Part shown: positions 25,873 through 36,600 of the stretch, in pieces
Layout of the letters: every line of letters starts with the position of its first letter
Position numbering within the stretch: the first letter of the stretch is position 1
Assembly (NCBI GenBank): GCA_013122435.1
Contig: WYDT01000012.1
Location: 1-64,000 of the forward strand
Source: Chloroflexi bacterium AL-N1
Lineage (GTDB): Bacteria; Chloroflexota; Chloroflexia; Chloroflexales; Roseiflexaceae
Reading direction: 5' to 3'
Length of the DNA stretch: 64,000 nt
Program-made: the position numbers and the translations under genes
Notes under the pieces: generated by a model
The model's database searches: none
What the model saw: only the letters and a program-made list of their open reading frames with translations
Told to the model about the DNA's origin: nothing

Positions 25873-28347
25873 ATGACACGGCACCAACAGAAAGTGTTGG
25901 TCGTTTCTGAACTACATTCTATCTATTCCAACATACAGCGTATACTTACTACGCAAGGATTATACAGCACTCACGTCCAAACCGTTGATAAAGCCTCAAT
26001 TGCCATTGAAGAGAGTCCGTTTCACATTATTATTCTCGATGGTAGATTGCCACAGATTACCGACTTTTATCAGCACCTTCGCCACACCTTTCACCTTCCT
26101 GTTCTGGTATTAACTGAGAACAATTCAGCAATTAATGGAGTAGCATCTGTTGTCGACGAAGATGATTGTTTGCATCTATCTTTCGATCCAACAGAGCTTA
26201 TCGATGCAGTGCGAACGGTTCGTCAACGCTGTAATGGTGCCAAGAGCAAGAAAACACTGCCAATCCATTTAGGATCGGTAACGATTAATCTTGATCGTTT
26301 TGAAGCCACAGGTGACGGTGAAGTGATACGTTTGACCCGCACCGAATGGGCCTTGTTGGAGCAGTTGATTTTGCATGCAAATACAACCTTAACACACCAG
26401 GTGCTACTCCAACGGGTATGGGGAGATGCTTATGTCGATGAATATAGTTATCTACACACCTATGTGCGGCGTCTGCGTCGCAAGCTAGAATCCGATCCGG
26501 CAAACCCGCGCTATCTCATAACCGACGTTGGTATAGGGTATCGGCTGGTGGTATCACAGAATGAATTTGGAAACTCTCAGGATTCGTTCGCGTCATCCGC
26601 AAATCCAAAGGACACAACAGATAAACCCCACCAACTCACCCCACCACCCACAAGTTTTTTAGGACGTGAACATAAGTTGAACGAACTCCAAAAGTTACTG
26701 GAAAGACCCGATGTACGCCTACTGACACTCACAGGCCCACCGGGAGTAGGAAAAACACGCCGGGCACTCCATTTGGTAGAACGTGTACGTGATCGTTTTG
26801 CGGATGGAGCACATGTGGTTTCACTTGCCCCACTGCAAGACTCAGCACTGGTCGTTTCAGCTATTGCTCAGGCGCTGGAGATCAAAGAGGTTGCTCAACA
26901 ACCCATTGAGGAGACACTTAAGCAAACACTGCAAAAACGAGAAGTGCTGCTGTTACTCGACAACTTTGAGCATGTTCTTGATGCTGCACCAGTATTGGTT
27001 GAGTTAATCATTGCTGCGCCACACCTGACCATCTTGGTAACCAGTCGTACCCCATTGCGAGTAGTCGGAGAACAAGAGTATCTCGTAGCACCACTGGAAA
27101 TGCCTGATGCCACTACCATCATTACAAAAGAGATCGCGGAAGCAAACCCAGCGGTACAACTCTTTGTACAGCGTAGCCAGTCAGTCAAGGCGGAGTTTGC
27201 ACTGACAGAAGAGAATGCTGCTGTAATAGCTGCCATCTGTACCCGACTTGATGGACTGCCACTCGCGATTGAGCTTGCAGCGGCTCGTAGCAAACTTTTT
27301 ACACCAGAGTCTCTGCTTGCACGACTCGACGAACGACTAAAGGTATTAACACGAGGTTTGCTTGGTGTACCAGAACGACATCAAACCTTGCGTGCAACAT
27401 TGGAATGGAGTTACAATCTACTCACTCCTGAAGAACAGCAGGTGTTGATGGGGTTGAGTGTCTTTGCCGGAGGATGTACGCTGGAAGCTGCTGCAGCCGT
27501 ACTCGACTCTGATCAGGTGCTAGTAACTCCGCTTACTCTGCCAGAACAAACTGTACCTCCTGAACCAGAACCTATAGATTTAAGTCCCTCGACCTCTTTT
27601 CTCGATAAGATCGCATCCCTGGTAGACCATAGCCTGCTCCAAGTACAAACAGATAGCAACGGCGATTCACGCTTTGTATTGCTTGAAACAGTCCGTGAGT
27701 ATGCATGGGAGAAGTTACAAGAGAGCGGGAATTTGGAGGGCAAACAACAGAGATACGCAGAATATTATCTCTGGTTAGTAGAAAGGGCTGCACCTGAGCT
27801 GGAACGAGCACAACAGCAGTGGTGGATGAACTATTTAACAGAGGAGTTAGAGAATATACGAACTGTTATTGCTTCCAAGCTAAACGAAAAGCATTTCGAG
27901 ATGGTTGCACGACTTGCCAGCGGTCTACGATGGTTTTGCTATGTACATGGCCATTGCAGCGAGGCACAAAACTGGATCATTCCTATTCTCAATCATCAGG
28001 CCCAACTGCCGATAATAGCTCAAATACGTCTGCTAACTAGCAGTGGTTTCTTAATATGGATGTCGGGAAATACTAAAAGGGGACAAAGCTTTTTAAACGA
28101 AAGCTTATTATTATCTCAGAGAAAAGAGAACATGAGAGACAGAGCATTGTCACTTAGGCTGTTAGGATGGCTTTTCATGTCTCAAGGCGGCTATGACCAA
28201 GCGAAAATATATCTTGAACAGAGTTTAGAACTATATGAAATTATGTATGACAGATCTGGTATTGCTAGCACTATCAATAGCTTAGGAGGAGTCATTGCAG
28301 GTGAGGGGGATTTTGATCAATCTATAAATTTTTCATTAGAAGTTTGA
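25873..28347 (+). CDS. OmpR-type HTH / NB-ARC ATPase regulator, N-terminal part (frameshifted)
   Basis: This 824-aa part of a large regulator starts with a receiver-like domain (1-125). It keeps the Asp in IIILDGRLP but lacks the usual acidic pair and the final Lys, so it is probably not phosphorylated. An OmpR/PhoB winged helix (about 130-235) and an NB-ARC ATPase (about 265-600) follow, with Walker A GPPGVGKT, Walker B VLLLLDNFEHV, TSRTP and GLPLAIELAAAR. TPR-like repeats begin near 640. The frame ends inside a TPR at TGA 28345-28347. ATG 25873 follows AAAGAGGAG. The target genes are unknown. Confidence 0.75.
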   Translation: MTRHQQKVLVVSELHSIYSNIQRILTTQGLYSTHVQTVDKASIAIEESPFHIIILDGRLPQITDFYQHLRHTFHLPVLVLTENNSAINGVASVVDEDDCLHLSFDPTELIDAVRTVRQRCNGAKSKKTLPIHLGSVTINLDRFEATGDGEVIRLTRTEWALLEQLILHANTTLTHQVLLQRVWGDAYVDEYSYLHTYVRRLRRKLESDPANPRYLITDVGIGYRLVVSQNEFGNSQDSFASSANPKDTTDKPHQLTPPPTSFLGREHKLNELQKLLERPDVRLLTLTGPPGVGKTRRALHLVERVRDRFADGAHVVSLAPLQDSALVVSAIAQALEIKEVAQQPIEETLKQTLQKREVLLLLDNFEHVLDAAPVLVELIIAAPHLTILVTSRTPLRVVGEQEYLVAPLEMPDATTIITKEIAEANPAVQLFVQRSQSVKAEFALTEENAAVIAAICTRLDGLPLAIELAAARSKLFTPESLLARLDERLKVLTRGLLGVPERHQTLRATLEWSYNLLTPEEQQVLMGLSVFAGGCTLEAAAAVLDSDQVLVTPLTLPEQTVPPEPEPIDLSPSTSFLDKIASLVDHSLLQVQTDSNGDSRFVLLETVREYAWEKLQESGNLEGKQQRYAEYYLWLVERAAPELERAQQQWWMNYLTEELENIRTVIASKLNEKHFEMVARLASGLRWFCYVHGHCSEAQNWIIPILNHQAQLPIIAQIRLLTSSGFLIWMSGNTKRGQSFLNESLLLSQRKENMRDRALSLRLLGWLFMSQGGYDQAKIYLEQSLELYEIMYDRSGIASTINSLGGVIAGEGDFDQSINFSLEV

Positions 28348-29171
28348 TAATTTGGCAAGGGCTAGGTGATACACAAAATGTAGCAACCAGTGTGGGCAAT
28401 TTAGCTACGGTGTTAAGAACGCAGGGTAAAATTTCACAAGCTGCTATATTTTATGAGCAGGCAGCATATCTTAACCAGATTGTTGGATCAAAACCAAATA
28501 TGGCTCGATCGCTCTACGGATTGGGAACAGTTAAATTGCACCAAGGCAATTTTGAGGTAGCAATAACTTATTACAAGCGCGGGTTAACACTTAGTGAGGA
28601 GTTAGGTGATAAAAATATTATTTTAAATGCTCTTAATGGTATGGGTCGTGCGTATCTATTTCTGAACAGCTTAAATCAAGCATTTCTTTTCACCAAAAGG
28701 GGTTTGGACATTGCACGTGAAATAGACAACAAAGACTCCATTATCAATATGCTAATTAATTTAGCCCATGTAACACTAGCCCAGAAGAAATACTATAAAG
28801 CTGGTCTATTGTTCAAAGAAAGCCTAACAACACTAAGAAATTTTAGCATGATGAGGCTCATTCCAGAATGTCTGGAAGGGTTTGCAATATTTTTTATAAT
28901 GCAACAGCATCTGACTGATGCAATACATTTATGGAGCCATGCTCAAAAATTACGTAAGACTTGTAGAGTACCTGTCTTACCCACAGACAATTGGTTGTGT
29001 GAAAAACACGTGACTGAAACGCGTACCCATCTGGACGAAGACACCTGGCAACAAGCCTGGGAAACGGGTCAAAAGATGTCACTTGAAGAGGCCATTGATT
29101 ATGCACTTGAACATGTGCTTGTTGATGAAAGAATAGTTGGAGAAGAGGCACGCCAAGAGACAGATTATTGA
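28344..29171 (+). CDS. Continuation of the NB-ARC/TPR regulator in another frame
   Basis: This frame continues the TPR array of the preceding part without loss of repeats: IIWQGLGDTQNVATSVGNLA directly follows the broken repeat SINFSLEV. It has about five TPR units, then a C-terminal helix. A TTG codon (28344-28346) overlaps the TGA of the first part, but it has no ribosome-binding site, so a frameshift mutation, a sequencing error or a programmed shift is likelier than an independent gene. Together the two parts would make about 1,100 aa. Confidence 0.7.
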   Translation: MIIWQGLGDTQNVATSVGNLATVLRTQGKISQAAIFYEQAAYLNQIVGSKPNMARSLYGLGTVKLHQGNFEVAITYYKRGLTLSEELGDKNIILNALNGMGRAYLFLNSLNQAFLFTKRGLDIAREIDNKDSIINMLINLAHVTLAQKKYYKAGLLFKESLTTLRNFSMMRLIPECLEGFAIFFIMQQHLTDAIHLWSHAQKLRKTCRVPVLPTDNWLCEKHVTETRTHLDEDTWQQAWETGQKMSLEEAIDYALEHVLVDERIVGEEARQETDY

Positions 29172-29194
29172 GTCTAGATAAAGGAGAAACACCC

Positions 29195-29683
29195 ATGTAT
29201 GAACGTTATCAACTGGACATTGATGAGCTGCTGGAGCGGGGCCGTACAGAGCCATGTTTTATTTGTCATATCGTTGCACGGCATCCGGACTACCCGGCAC
29301 ACATTGTGTACGAAGACGCAACCACTGTCGCCTTCCTTGATAAATATCCACCAGAGTATGGTTGGACTCTCGTGGCACCGCGTGAACACTGCGAACAAAT
29401 CACGGGCGACTTTGCGCTCGATGAGCACCTCGAACTACAGCGGATTGTGTATCGAGTCAGTGAATCAGTGCGTCAGGAAGTAGGTGCAGAACGGATCTAT
29501 TTATGCTCATTTGGTCGCAATCAGGGCAATGCCCATGTCCACTGGTATGTGGCTCCTGTACCGCAGGACAAACCCTTTCTTGAGCAAGAGCCAGGGATTT
29601 TCAACTCCAACATACTACGCATTCCAGAGGAAGATCAGGCAAGCCTGGCCACACGATTACAATCACGACTTCAGGATTTGTAA
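29195..29683 (+). CDS. HIT family nucleotide hydrolase/transferase
   Basis: This 162-aa HIT protein has an N-terminal zinc-type C-x2-C (PCFICHI) and a histidine triad variant NAHVHWYVAP near residue 117. HIT enzymes hydrolyse nucleoside phosphoramidates or dinucleoside polyphosphates. The start at 29195 follows AAAGGAG. It lies 23 bp after the TPR frame and ends before a terminator. Confidence 0.85.
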   Translation: MYERYQLDIDELLERGRTEPCFICHIVARHPDYPAHIVYEDATTVAFLDKYPPEYGWTLVAPREHCEQITGDFALDEHLELQRIVYRVSESVRQEVGAERIYLCSFGRNQGNAHVHWYVAPVPQDKPFLEQEPGIFNSNILRIPEEDQASLATRLQSRLQDL

Positions 29684-29698
29684 TAGTATCCATAAACA

Positions 29699-29735
29699 CA
29701 AAGGACGGTCGGTTGACCGCCCTCGCGCATTTTTG
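29699..29735 (+). terminator. Rho-independent terminator after the HIT gene
   Basis: A GC-rich stem (29702-29722, one A-C mismatch) lies in the sequence after the HIT stop and is followed by CTCGCGCA and a T-run (29730-29734). It is also in the right place to separate the convergent VanW gene. Confidence 0.65.
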
Positions 29736-29748
29736 TGGCTCTTTTCGC

Positions 29749-31893
29749 TTAACCGTTCTCTGGTGCAGGCTGCGCTTGCTCAGGTGCTGGTTGAGCCTGC
29801 TCAGGTGCTGGTTGAGCCTGCTCAGCAGGTGGTGCCGGTGCTTCTGGCTGGGCCTGTTCAGCAGGTGGTGCTGGATCGCCCTCACCCTCACCTTCCTGAG
29901 CATCAGGATCATCGGCTGGCTCAGGCCGTGCCGGGAAGCCGTCTGGTCCAAGATCAGCCGGATTGATAGCAAACTTGTTAGCCCACGGCTTGAATGTGGT
30001 ACGGAATAATTCAGGTTCCTGCCGTACGCCATCCTCCGTAATTATCCGATAAACATCGATACTCATACCCCCACGTGCAGTATCAGTTTGCTTAATCACA
30101 CCACGTGGTTGCTTCGCATCTGGAATATAGACAGGGGTTGTTGGTGCCGGAACATGACCGTATACCTGCTGTGTAAGTTCAACCTGTCGATTTGGCTTAG
30201 TACCATACATCGCTACTTCGGCCAGGCCAGTAGTCGGATTGGAGTAACTCTGGATGAGCAACCAGTTCCCTGTATCGTTCAGGAACTTCAAATCTGGCCC
30301 ACCCAGAAAAATTGTCGCGTCCATACCGGGACCATCACCATAAGGGCCAAGAGCATAGCGATCATACCAATTAATATAGAACGAGTGTCCATGGCGCTCG
30401 GTGATCGGCAAACCAGCCCAGAAAGCGGCCCGAAACATGGTGGTTGAGTCCTGACAAATACCGCCACCATACTCAAGTTGCGTACGATTCTGAATAATGG
30501 CATATCCTTGCACAAAACCATTACGCTCATCAATAGAACCGATACTTTCGTTGAAGGAGAACTCTTCACCTGGTGCAAGCAGAATGCCATTCAGCATATC
30601 CATACCAACACCGATATTGGTAATGCGATAACCCTCTGAGCCAGTAAAATCACTTTTACCGACAGCAACGAGTTCCTTAATACCCAGATCATTGAGGTTT
30701 GCTTCACTAACTTCAGGTGCTACACTTCGCACAGGCAATGCAAGTACCCGCTTATTGGTATCGATTGAGTCATAAATAAGCTGACGCGAAGCATCTTGAT
30801 CAACACGAAACCCTGACTCGCCTGCCCGGATAATTTGCAGATTACCACCATTCCAGGCCACTCGTGGATTTACGCTTCCACGACCAGTATCATCGACTAT
30901 TTCACGTAGACGACGATCAATATGGTAACTATTAAGCGAGATATCCAATTGATCGACTGATTCATTTTGCAGCACACGTGCGATATCAATCATCAAGGCA
31001 ATTTCTTTAGGGCTCCAAACATACTCGGTCTCATTCACCATAAGGGTGAGAGGGCTTTGTATCATTGCCTTGAGCGTTTGTTGTGCAGCTTGTGCTTCCT
31101 CGGTACTGAGGCGTGGTGACAAATCTCGGGTACGAATAGCAACAGTGTGTGTGGTGAATGTTGAGAGTTTGTCAGTCAGATCTTGTACAGTCTGATCCAC
31201 GAGCACCTGGCGGCCCTCTCGAGCAGGTTGCATGGTAACAGTTGTGCCGATGATATCAACTGTTGCATCTGCCGGGGCTTTTTCCAATGTAGCACTTATA
31301 TCAGAAACATAGGCATGCATCTGATTTTGATCGAAACTGACTTGAATGGGTAACTCAAGCCCATTTTGCCAAATCGCAGCAACTTCCTGCAGATTGGCGA
31401 TCAAGCCATTATCACGACCTGAACGATAGGCTTTCTCAATTGTTCCAGCAAAGTTGAAGTTGATGCCAAGTTCCTCTGCAGTCGGCTGCCATGTTTGGTC
31501 GCCAAAGGTAAAGGTAACAGGCTGATCAAGAAAAGGTTGATACTTTTGCCGTAGTGCAGTCTCAGCTTCTTCAGACGACATATCCCCAACAGCAACACCC
31601 TGAACCGTCACGTTGGGATAGATCACACCTTGATAGGTTTGATCAAGATAATACAGCCCACCACCATCGCCAACCATAATCAGTGTAAATACGACAAGCA
31701 GTGTATTGATCACTATCGAAGCACGAGACCACTGCAGACGCTTGGGCTGCTGTGATACTGTAGTAGCTTCACTGGATTCAGGAGCGTCACTAACTTGCCC
31801 CGCATCAGGCTGTGTTTGTAACGGCTGAGTTACGTAAGGATCTTCTGAGTTTCGAACTGCTGGATAGTCGCGCAGAAATTCATCGGCAGACAC
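29749..31893 (-). CDS. VanW family surface protein with peptidoglycan-binding domains
   Basis: This 714-aa protein from a GTG start at 31893, with GGAGG just upstream. A longer frame to 31968 begins in the promoter -35 and has no site. The order is a cytoplasmic tail of about 80 aa, one transmembrane helix (ASIVINTLLVVFTLIMVG), two PG-binding-type repeats (about 100-340), and a VanW domain (about 440-590; GPGMDATIFLGGPDLKFLND). The tail is Pro/Ala/Glu/Gln-rich and ends in three PAPEQAQ repeats (a 21-bp DNA repeat). It is probably anchored in the membrane with the domains outside, contacting the wall. VanW's function is unknown. Confidence 0.8.
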   Translation of the reverse strand: MSADEFLRDYPAVRNSEDPYVTQPLQTQPDAGQVSDAPESSEATTVSQQPKRLQWSRASIVINTLLVVFTLIMVGDGGGLYYLDQTYQGVIYPNVTVQGVAVGDMSSEEAETALRQKYQPFLDQPVTFTFGDQTWQPTAEELGINFNFAGTIEKAYRSGRDNGLIANLQEVAAIWQNGLELPIQVSFDQNQMHAYVSDISATLEKAPADATVDIIGTTVTMQPAREGRQVLVDQTVQDLTDKLSTFTTHTVAIRTRDLSPRLSTEEAQAAQQTLKAMIQSPLTLMVNETEYVWSPKEIALMIDIARVLQNESVDQLDISLNSYHIDRRLREIVDDTGRGSVNPRVAWNGGNLQIIRAGESGFRVDQDASRQLIYDSIDTNKRVLALPVRSVAPEVSEANLNDLGIKELVAVGKSDFTGSEGYRITNIGVGMDMLNGILLAPGEEFSFNESIGSIDERNGFVQGYAIIQNRTQLEYGGGICQDSTTMFRAAFWAGLPITERHGHSFYINWYDRYALGPYGDGPGMDATIFLGGPDLKFLNDTGNWLLIQSYSNPTTGLAEVAMYGTKPNRQVELTQQVYGHVPAPTTPVYIPDAKQPRGVIKQTDTARGGMSIDVYRIITEDGVRQEPELFRTTFKPWANKFAINPADLGPDGFPARPEPADDPDAQEGEGEGDPAPPAEQAQPEAPAPPAEQAQPAPEQAQPAPEQAQPAPENG
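29762..29830 (-). repeat. 21-bp tandem repeats encoding PAPEQAQ
   Basis: About three copies of a 21-bp unit in the 3' end of the VanW gene give PAPEQAQ-type heptads. Copy number may vary between strains. Confidence 0.75.
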
Positions 31894-31938
31894 GCGTTCC
31901 TCCAAAAATATATCCGTACAATAGTCACACACTTGTCT

Positions 31939-31968
31939 ACTATACTTGAGAATTGCTAACACTGTCAA
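31939..31968 (-). promoter_or_regulatory. Promoter of the VanW gene
   Basis: On the minus strand TTGACA (31968-31963), an 18-bp spacer and TATAGT (31944-31939) form a near-consensus sigma-70 promoter. The transcript would begin near 31933, downstream of the longest ORF's TTG start, which supports GTG 31893. Confidence 0.7.
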
Positions 31969-32011
31969 TGAGGAATAGCTGAAAAATACTTACAATTTTG
32001 TAGTACATATA

Positions 32012-33337
32012 CTATCTATCGTGTTCTTTATCTGTAGCACTTACACGCTCACCTCGGCGCCATATTCGTCGCATGTTAGAAAGCCGCAAAAACTGTTTGG
32101 GATTACGTGGTCGCTGGAATATATGTCTTGCCGAAAGAGGTAATCTTGCGTTCCTGAAGCGGCGTAAATCAACTTTGGGAATACGCAGGCGTCGACGGCG
32201 TGACGGTGGATCAAGGTGGAGTTGATCCAGTAAAATGTGTGCAATCTGAATCGCTCCATCCCGTGGTACCGCATCGGCAAGACGATCCATGGTCGCCTCA
32301 TACACGTCTGGCTCCATTAAATCCGCTATGGCAGGCACGATACGCTCTGGCGTTGGGCAAAACGCTCCTAGCTCGTGGTTAAGCACAAAATCAATATTGC
32401 CTTGCTCCTGAATACCAACTGCTTCAGTAACAATGACAGGCCGACGCATTGCCAGCGTTTCCATCAACGTACCTGGTCCAGCTTTGGTGACAACAATATC
32501 ACTTGCGGCCATAAGCACTTCCATATGATCCACAAATCCATAGACATGGACCAACGAACTGAGGTTCATGTTTTCCAATTCCTCACGCAATTCGGTATTT
32601 TTGCCTGTGACAACAAGCAGTTGATGTGTCGGATAAGCCTGGTGTATCTCTTGAACTAAATCGCGCATATTTCCCGAACCAACCCCACCACTGGTCAAAA
32701 GAATGGTAAAAGGTGTGTTTTGTATCCCTAACGTATTACGTGCTTTGTGTTTACTTGCAGCATAGTTCGTAAATTTGGGATGAACCGGGAAGCCGGTATG
32801 AACGAGTTTATCTTCGGACAGATTACGTTTGCGTTGTAATTGGTAGGCTTCTTCTGTTGGCACAATGCATAGTTCTACTGCTGGATCAGCCCAGGCTGAA
32901 TGCAGGGTAACCAGATCGGTAACGACCGTGGCAAAACGAAACGAGAGCCGATAGGTGCGGCGTGCATTGCCAATCAGGCGATTGATGAGCGGATGCACAG
33001 ACACAACGAGGCTGGGGCGGGTTTCATCTAACACACGTACGATGTTACGGTGTGCCTGGAAATAAACCAGCCGTGTCAGCAGATCCATACGCCGACGACC
33101 GTTCGTCATTTGAAACAGCGTATTGTAAATCATAAGCCAGTCTGTCGAAAGATGATCATAAATATCGGGAGCATTTTGAACCAACGGAAGACCAGTGCTA
33201 ATCAATAGATCAACAATATGACACTCAACGTCCGAACCTACTAATTCTTCTATAGCTGCACAAATGGCGGTCGCACCAGAACGATGGCCACCACCTGTAT
33301 CAGAAATCGCAAAAAGGATGCTAGGGGTATTACTCAC
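32012..33337 (-). CDS. MGDG-synthase-type glycosyltransferase
   Basis: This 441-aa GT28-type protein matches the MGDG-synthase/MurG-like group that glycosylates diacylglycerol. The start is GTG 33337, 5 nt after AAGGAGG, with MSNTPSILFAISDTGGGHRSG giving the glycine-rich N-terminal motif. A C-terminal nucleotide-sugar part includes TSGGVGSGNMRDLVQEI, YGFVDHMEVLMAASDIVVTK and GPGTLMETLAMRRPVIVTE. It is likely to make a glycolipid of the cell membrane. It ends with a strongly basic tail. Confidence 0.85.
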   Translation of the reverse strand: MSNTPSILFAISDTGGGHRSGATAICAAIEELVGSDVECHIVDLLISTGLPLVQNAPDIYDHLSTDWLMIYNTLFQMTNGRRRMDLLTRLVYFQAHRNIVRVLDETRPSLVVSVHPLINRLIGNARRTYRLSFRFATVVTDLVTLHSAWADPAVELCIVPTEEAYQLQRKRNLSEDKLVHTGFPVHPKFTNYAASKHKARNTLGIQNTPFTILLTSGGVGSGNMRDLVQEIHQAYPTHQLLVVTGKNTELREELENMNLSSLVHVYGFVDHMEVLMAASDIVVTKAGPGTLMETLAMRRPVIVTEAVGIQEQGNIDFVLNHELGAFCPTPERIVPAIADLMEPDVYEATMDRLADAVPRDGAIQIAHILLDQLHLDPPSRRRRLRIPKVDLRRFRNARLPLSARHIFQRPRNPKQFLRLSNMRRIWRRGERVSATDKEHDR

Positions 33338-33649
33338 GTTTCCTCCTTCATATATGTGCATCCTACCGACTGTAACGTACTTTCGTTACGCTCCATTGTT
33401 GGTAGAGGTAGTCAGAATAGTAACGATTCTATAGCGTATTGCCTATCGCCTAATTCCAAGATATGAATTGCATATCTTTTTCTAATGCGTAAAGGGTGTT
33501 CCGGCATGTCATCCTACCATAGAGTTTAGTAACATGTAAAGGCAGATCGCACATGCTATAATCCGTGTGCGTCACCGGACGCGACAGTGGCGATTACACT
33601 ATAATCATTCTGTCTGTATCCTCACACAGCTTTACCAGGTAGCTACATT
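33338..33649. other. Divergent promoter region
   Basis: No gene is seen. It holds two TATAAT boxes on the plus strand: 33557-33562 preceded by TGC (extended -10) and 33600-33605. They could drive the BTAD regulator at 33650 with leaders of about 80 and 40 nt. Confidence 0.5.
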
Positions 33650-36600
33650 ATGCTCTCCGTTCCAACATCACCTGTGTTACCTGAGTCCGAGCGTTCTGAA
33701 CAAGCGCTATTACCATTAAAAATTAGCGCGCCGCCACCTCGTACAGGGGTGTTATTACGCTCAGATCTTCAGGCACTCCTTTCAGAAGTTCGCCTTAACC
33801 CGGTTACACTCGTTACTGCTCCTGCTGGTTATGGAAAAACGACGCTTCTCTCGCAGTGGGTACAAGATCTGACACGCACCGGAGCACCAGTGTGTTGGTT
33901 AACCCTTGATAGTAATGAACGAAACCCTGACCTTTTTCTGGCATACATTATTGGCGCAATTCAACAGGTGTTTCCGCATATCGGAGGTGCTGCCTGGCGT
34001 ATCCTGCATAGCGCTGCCCATTTAGAGCGTGATTGGCCGCTTATTGCCGGTGCTTTATGTAGCGATTTACAGCGGCATCTTGCCACTGCTGCATTTCTGT
34101 TTCTTGATGATATTCACATGGTGAATGACTCAGCGGTGATCACACAGATCCTTGGATACTTTTTGCGTACTGCTCCACCAACACTCCATATTGTGATAGC
34201 ATCACGCCATATACCCACATTCGCACCGCTGGCGCGTCTCCGTGCTGAAGGTCGATTGGTAGAGGTATCGCAGCGAGAACTGCTCCTATCACAGGATGAA
34301 ATTCAACATATTCTGGCCACACAGGATGTCACACTTGATGCGGAGGAACTCGATCTCTTATTCCGTCGCACAGCAGGATGGGTGCTCAGTGTACAACTTG
34401 CCGCGCGCGTGTTAGCCTCACAACCAAGTGAACAACGTGATGCTTTTGTACGAGCGCTCACAGGTAGTCAACGGCAGATTCTCCAATACCTTGCCACCGA
34501 GGTTATGACCGATTTGCCACCCAATCTGCTCGACTTCTTGTGTCTGGCCGCCTTTCCACGTTACTTTAATGCTGAAATCCTTAACTCTGTGCTCGAACGT
34601 GATGATGTACCATATCTTCTACAACGGGCTCAGGCACTTGGATTACCTATCTTACCCCAGGATGAGCACGGCGATCGATTACATTTTCACCCACTATGGC
34701 GTGAATTACTTCTACAACAACAGCCCATTGATCAGCAATCGCGGTGTGCTTTACACCACCGCTTTGGCAAGGCATTCGAACACATTGGCGATCTCGAAGC
34801 TGCACTTGAGCACTATGAACAGGCTGACGATACAAACACACTCATTGCGGTATTGCGCGAACATGCATGGACATTGTTACGCTCACCAAAGCGGGATGTC
34901 GTACGCCGCTGGTTAGAACGATTGCCCGTTGCGATCCGTGAGGCGGATCCAAACCTAATCCATGTTTGGGGCATGAGCCAAACCTCCTCGAATCCTGACC
35001 ACGCTAGACTAGCTATCATACGTGCAGTCGAACTTTATCGCGCCGATGGGCAATTTGAGCAAGCACTACGGGCGCTTTCGGATCTGGCAGTGTTCCATGT
35101 CCTACAACTTCGTTTACCAGAATTTACCAACGTCTGTATGCAATCCATTCAAGTGGCACATCTCGTACGTGATGATTGGTCATGTGGCGCTGCACGGGTG
35201 TGTGTGGCAGCCATATTGTTTAGCAAAGGCCGCAATCTTGCCACGCTACGAGTTGCGCGGCAGGCCGAGACATTTCCCTTATCTCCTACATGGAGTTGGC
35301 TCTTGTCAATCATTGTAGCTACGATCAATTGTCGCCTGGGAAGACCACGCGAGGCTATCACAACACTCGATGCAGCGCTGAATCTTCCACTGGTTGATCT
35401 TGATGATCGATTATTACAAAACCTGATGCGTCTGCGCGCATTGGCACTCTATGAATTGGGACAAGTAACCGAAGCACTAGTTGTAGCAAAAGAATCACAC
35501 GATCAACTACGCAATTACTATCACAACGATAGTGCTGGTATTAGTGCAGGACAATTTGCGTGGTTGTTACTCCTCGACGGGCGAATTGATGAAGGAATGA
35601 TCTATCTTACTCAGACTCGCACAGCGTTACACAAACTTGGTGATGCAACCATGCTCGTACAGTTTCAGGCTATCGAAGTCTATGGAACCTTTCGTCGCGG
35701 TCAAATACGTGATGCATGTGTAGCCGCTGAGAGTGTGCTGCGACGATTACGCGAGGCGGAAGGGCTTGCCCCCGATCTGGGAACATGGTTATTGTTGGTC
35801 ATCATCCTTGGTGAAGGTGGCGAACATGAGCGTGCACTGGCATCGGCACAGGAAATCGCACTGTTGATGGAGCAGCAGGGCTATCAACTCTGGCTCGCAT
35901 GCACCTACTTATATAGCGCATACCTGGCAAGTTTATGTGCTAAAGCAGATCTTCACACCCGATTACTTAGACTTGGTTGGGAGTTAGTAGCCACCCATGA
36001 CATTCATTATCTCCCCACATTACCACCTATAGCGATTCTGCATGTGGCAGCAGAAGCTTTACGTAAAGGACTTGTTCCAGATGCAGTGGGGGCCGTTTTA
36101 CGTGAACAGATACCCAGTCAAGCCCTTGAACTGCTGCGCGGTATGTTGTCTGAAAAATCTGCTTTCGTGCGGGCTCATGCAGCACGGTTACTTGGTGATA
36201 TTGGTAATGCGACAGCCTACACCGCTTTGCGCCCCCTCCTCAAGGACCGTCAGGCCGTAGTGCGCTTCGCTGCTGAAGATGCTATGGAACGTCTGGTCTA
36301 CCGTCCATCATACACCTTGCATATACGCACATTAGGTGCCTTTACTGTTCGGCGAGGCGAACAGGAGATACGCGATCGTGATTGGCGCAGCAGTAAAGCA
36401 CGCCAACTCTTTCAAATGCTGATCACTGAGCGTGGTCGTACCATTCCACGTGACCGCATTCTGGACGCTCTCTGGCCAAATTTAGAGGTTGAAGCGGCTG
36501 CTAATAATCTGCGGGTCACCCTCAACCGGCTTGGCAAGGCGGTGGAACCTGAACGGCCAGAAGGCGCCCCCACCTTTTATATCGTATCTCAAGCTGATAC

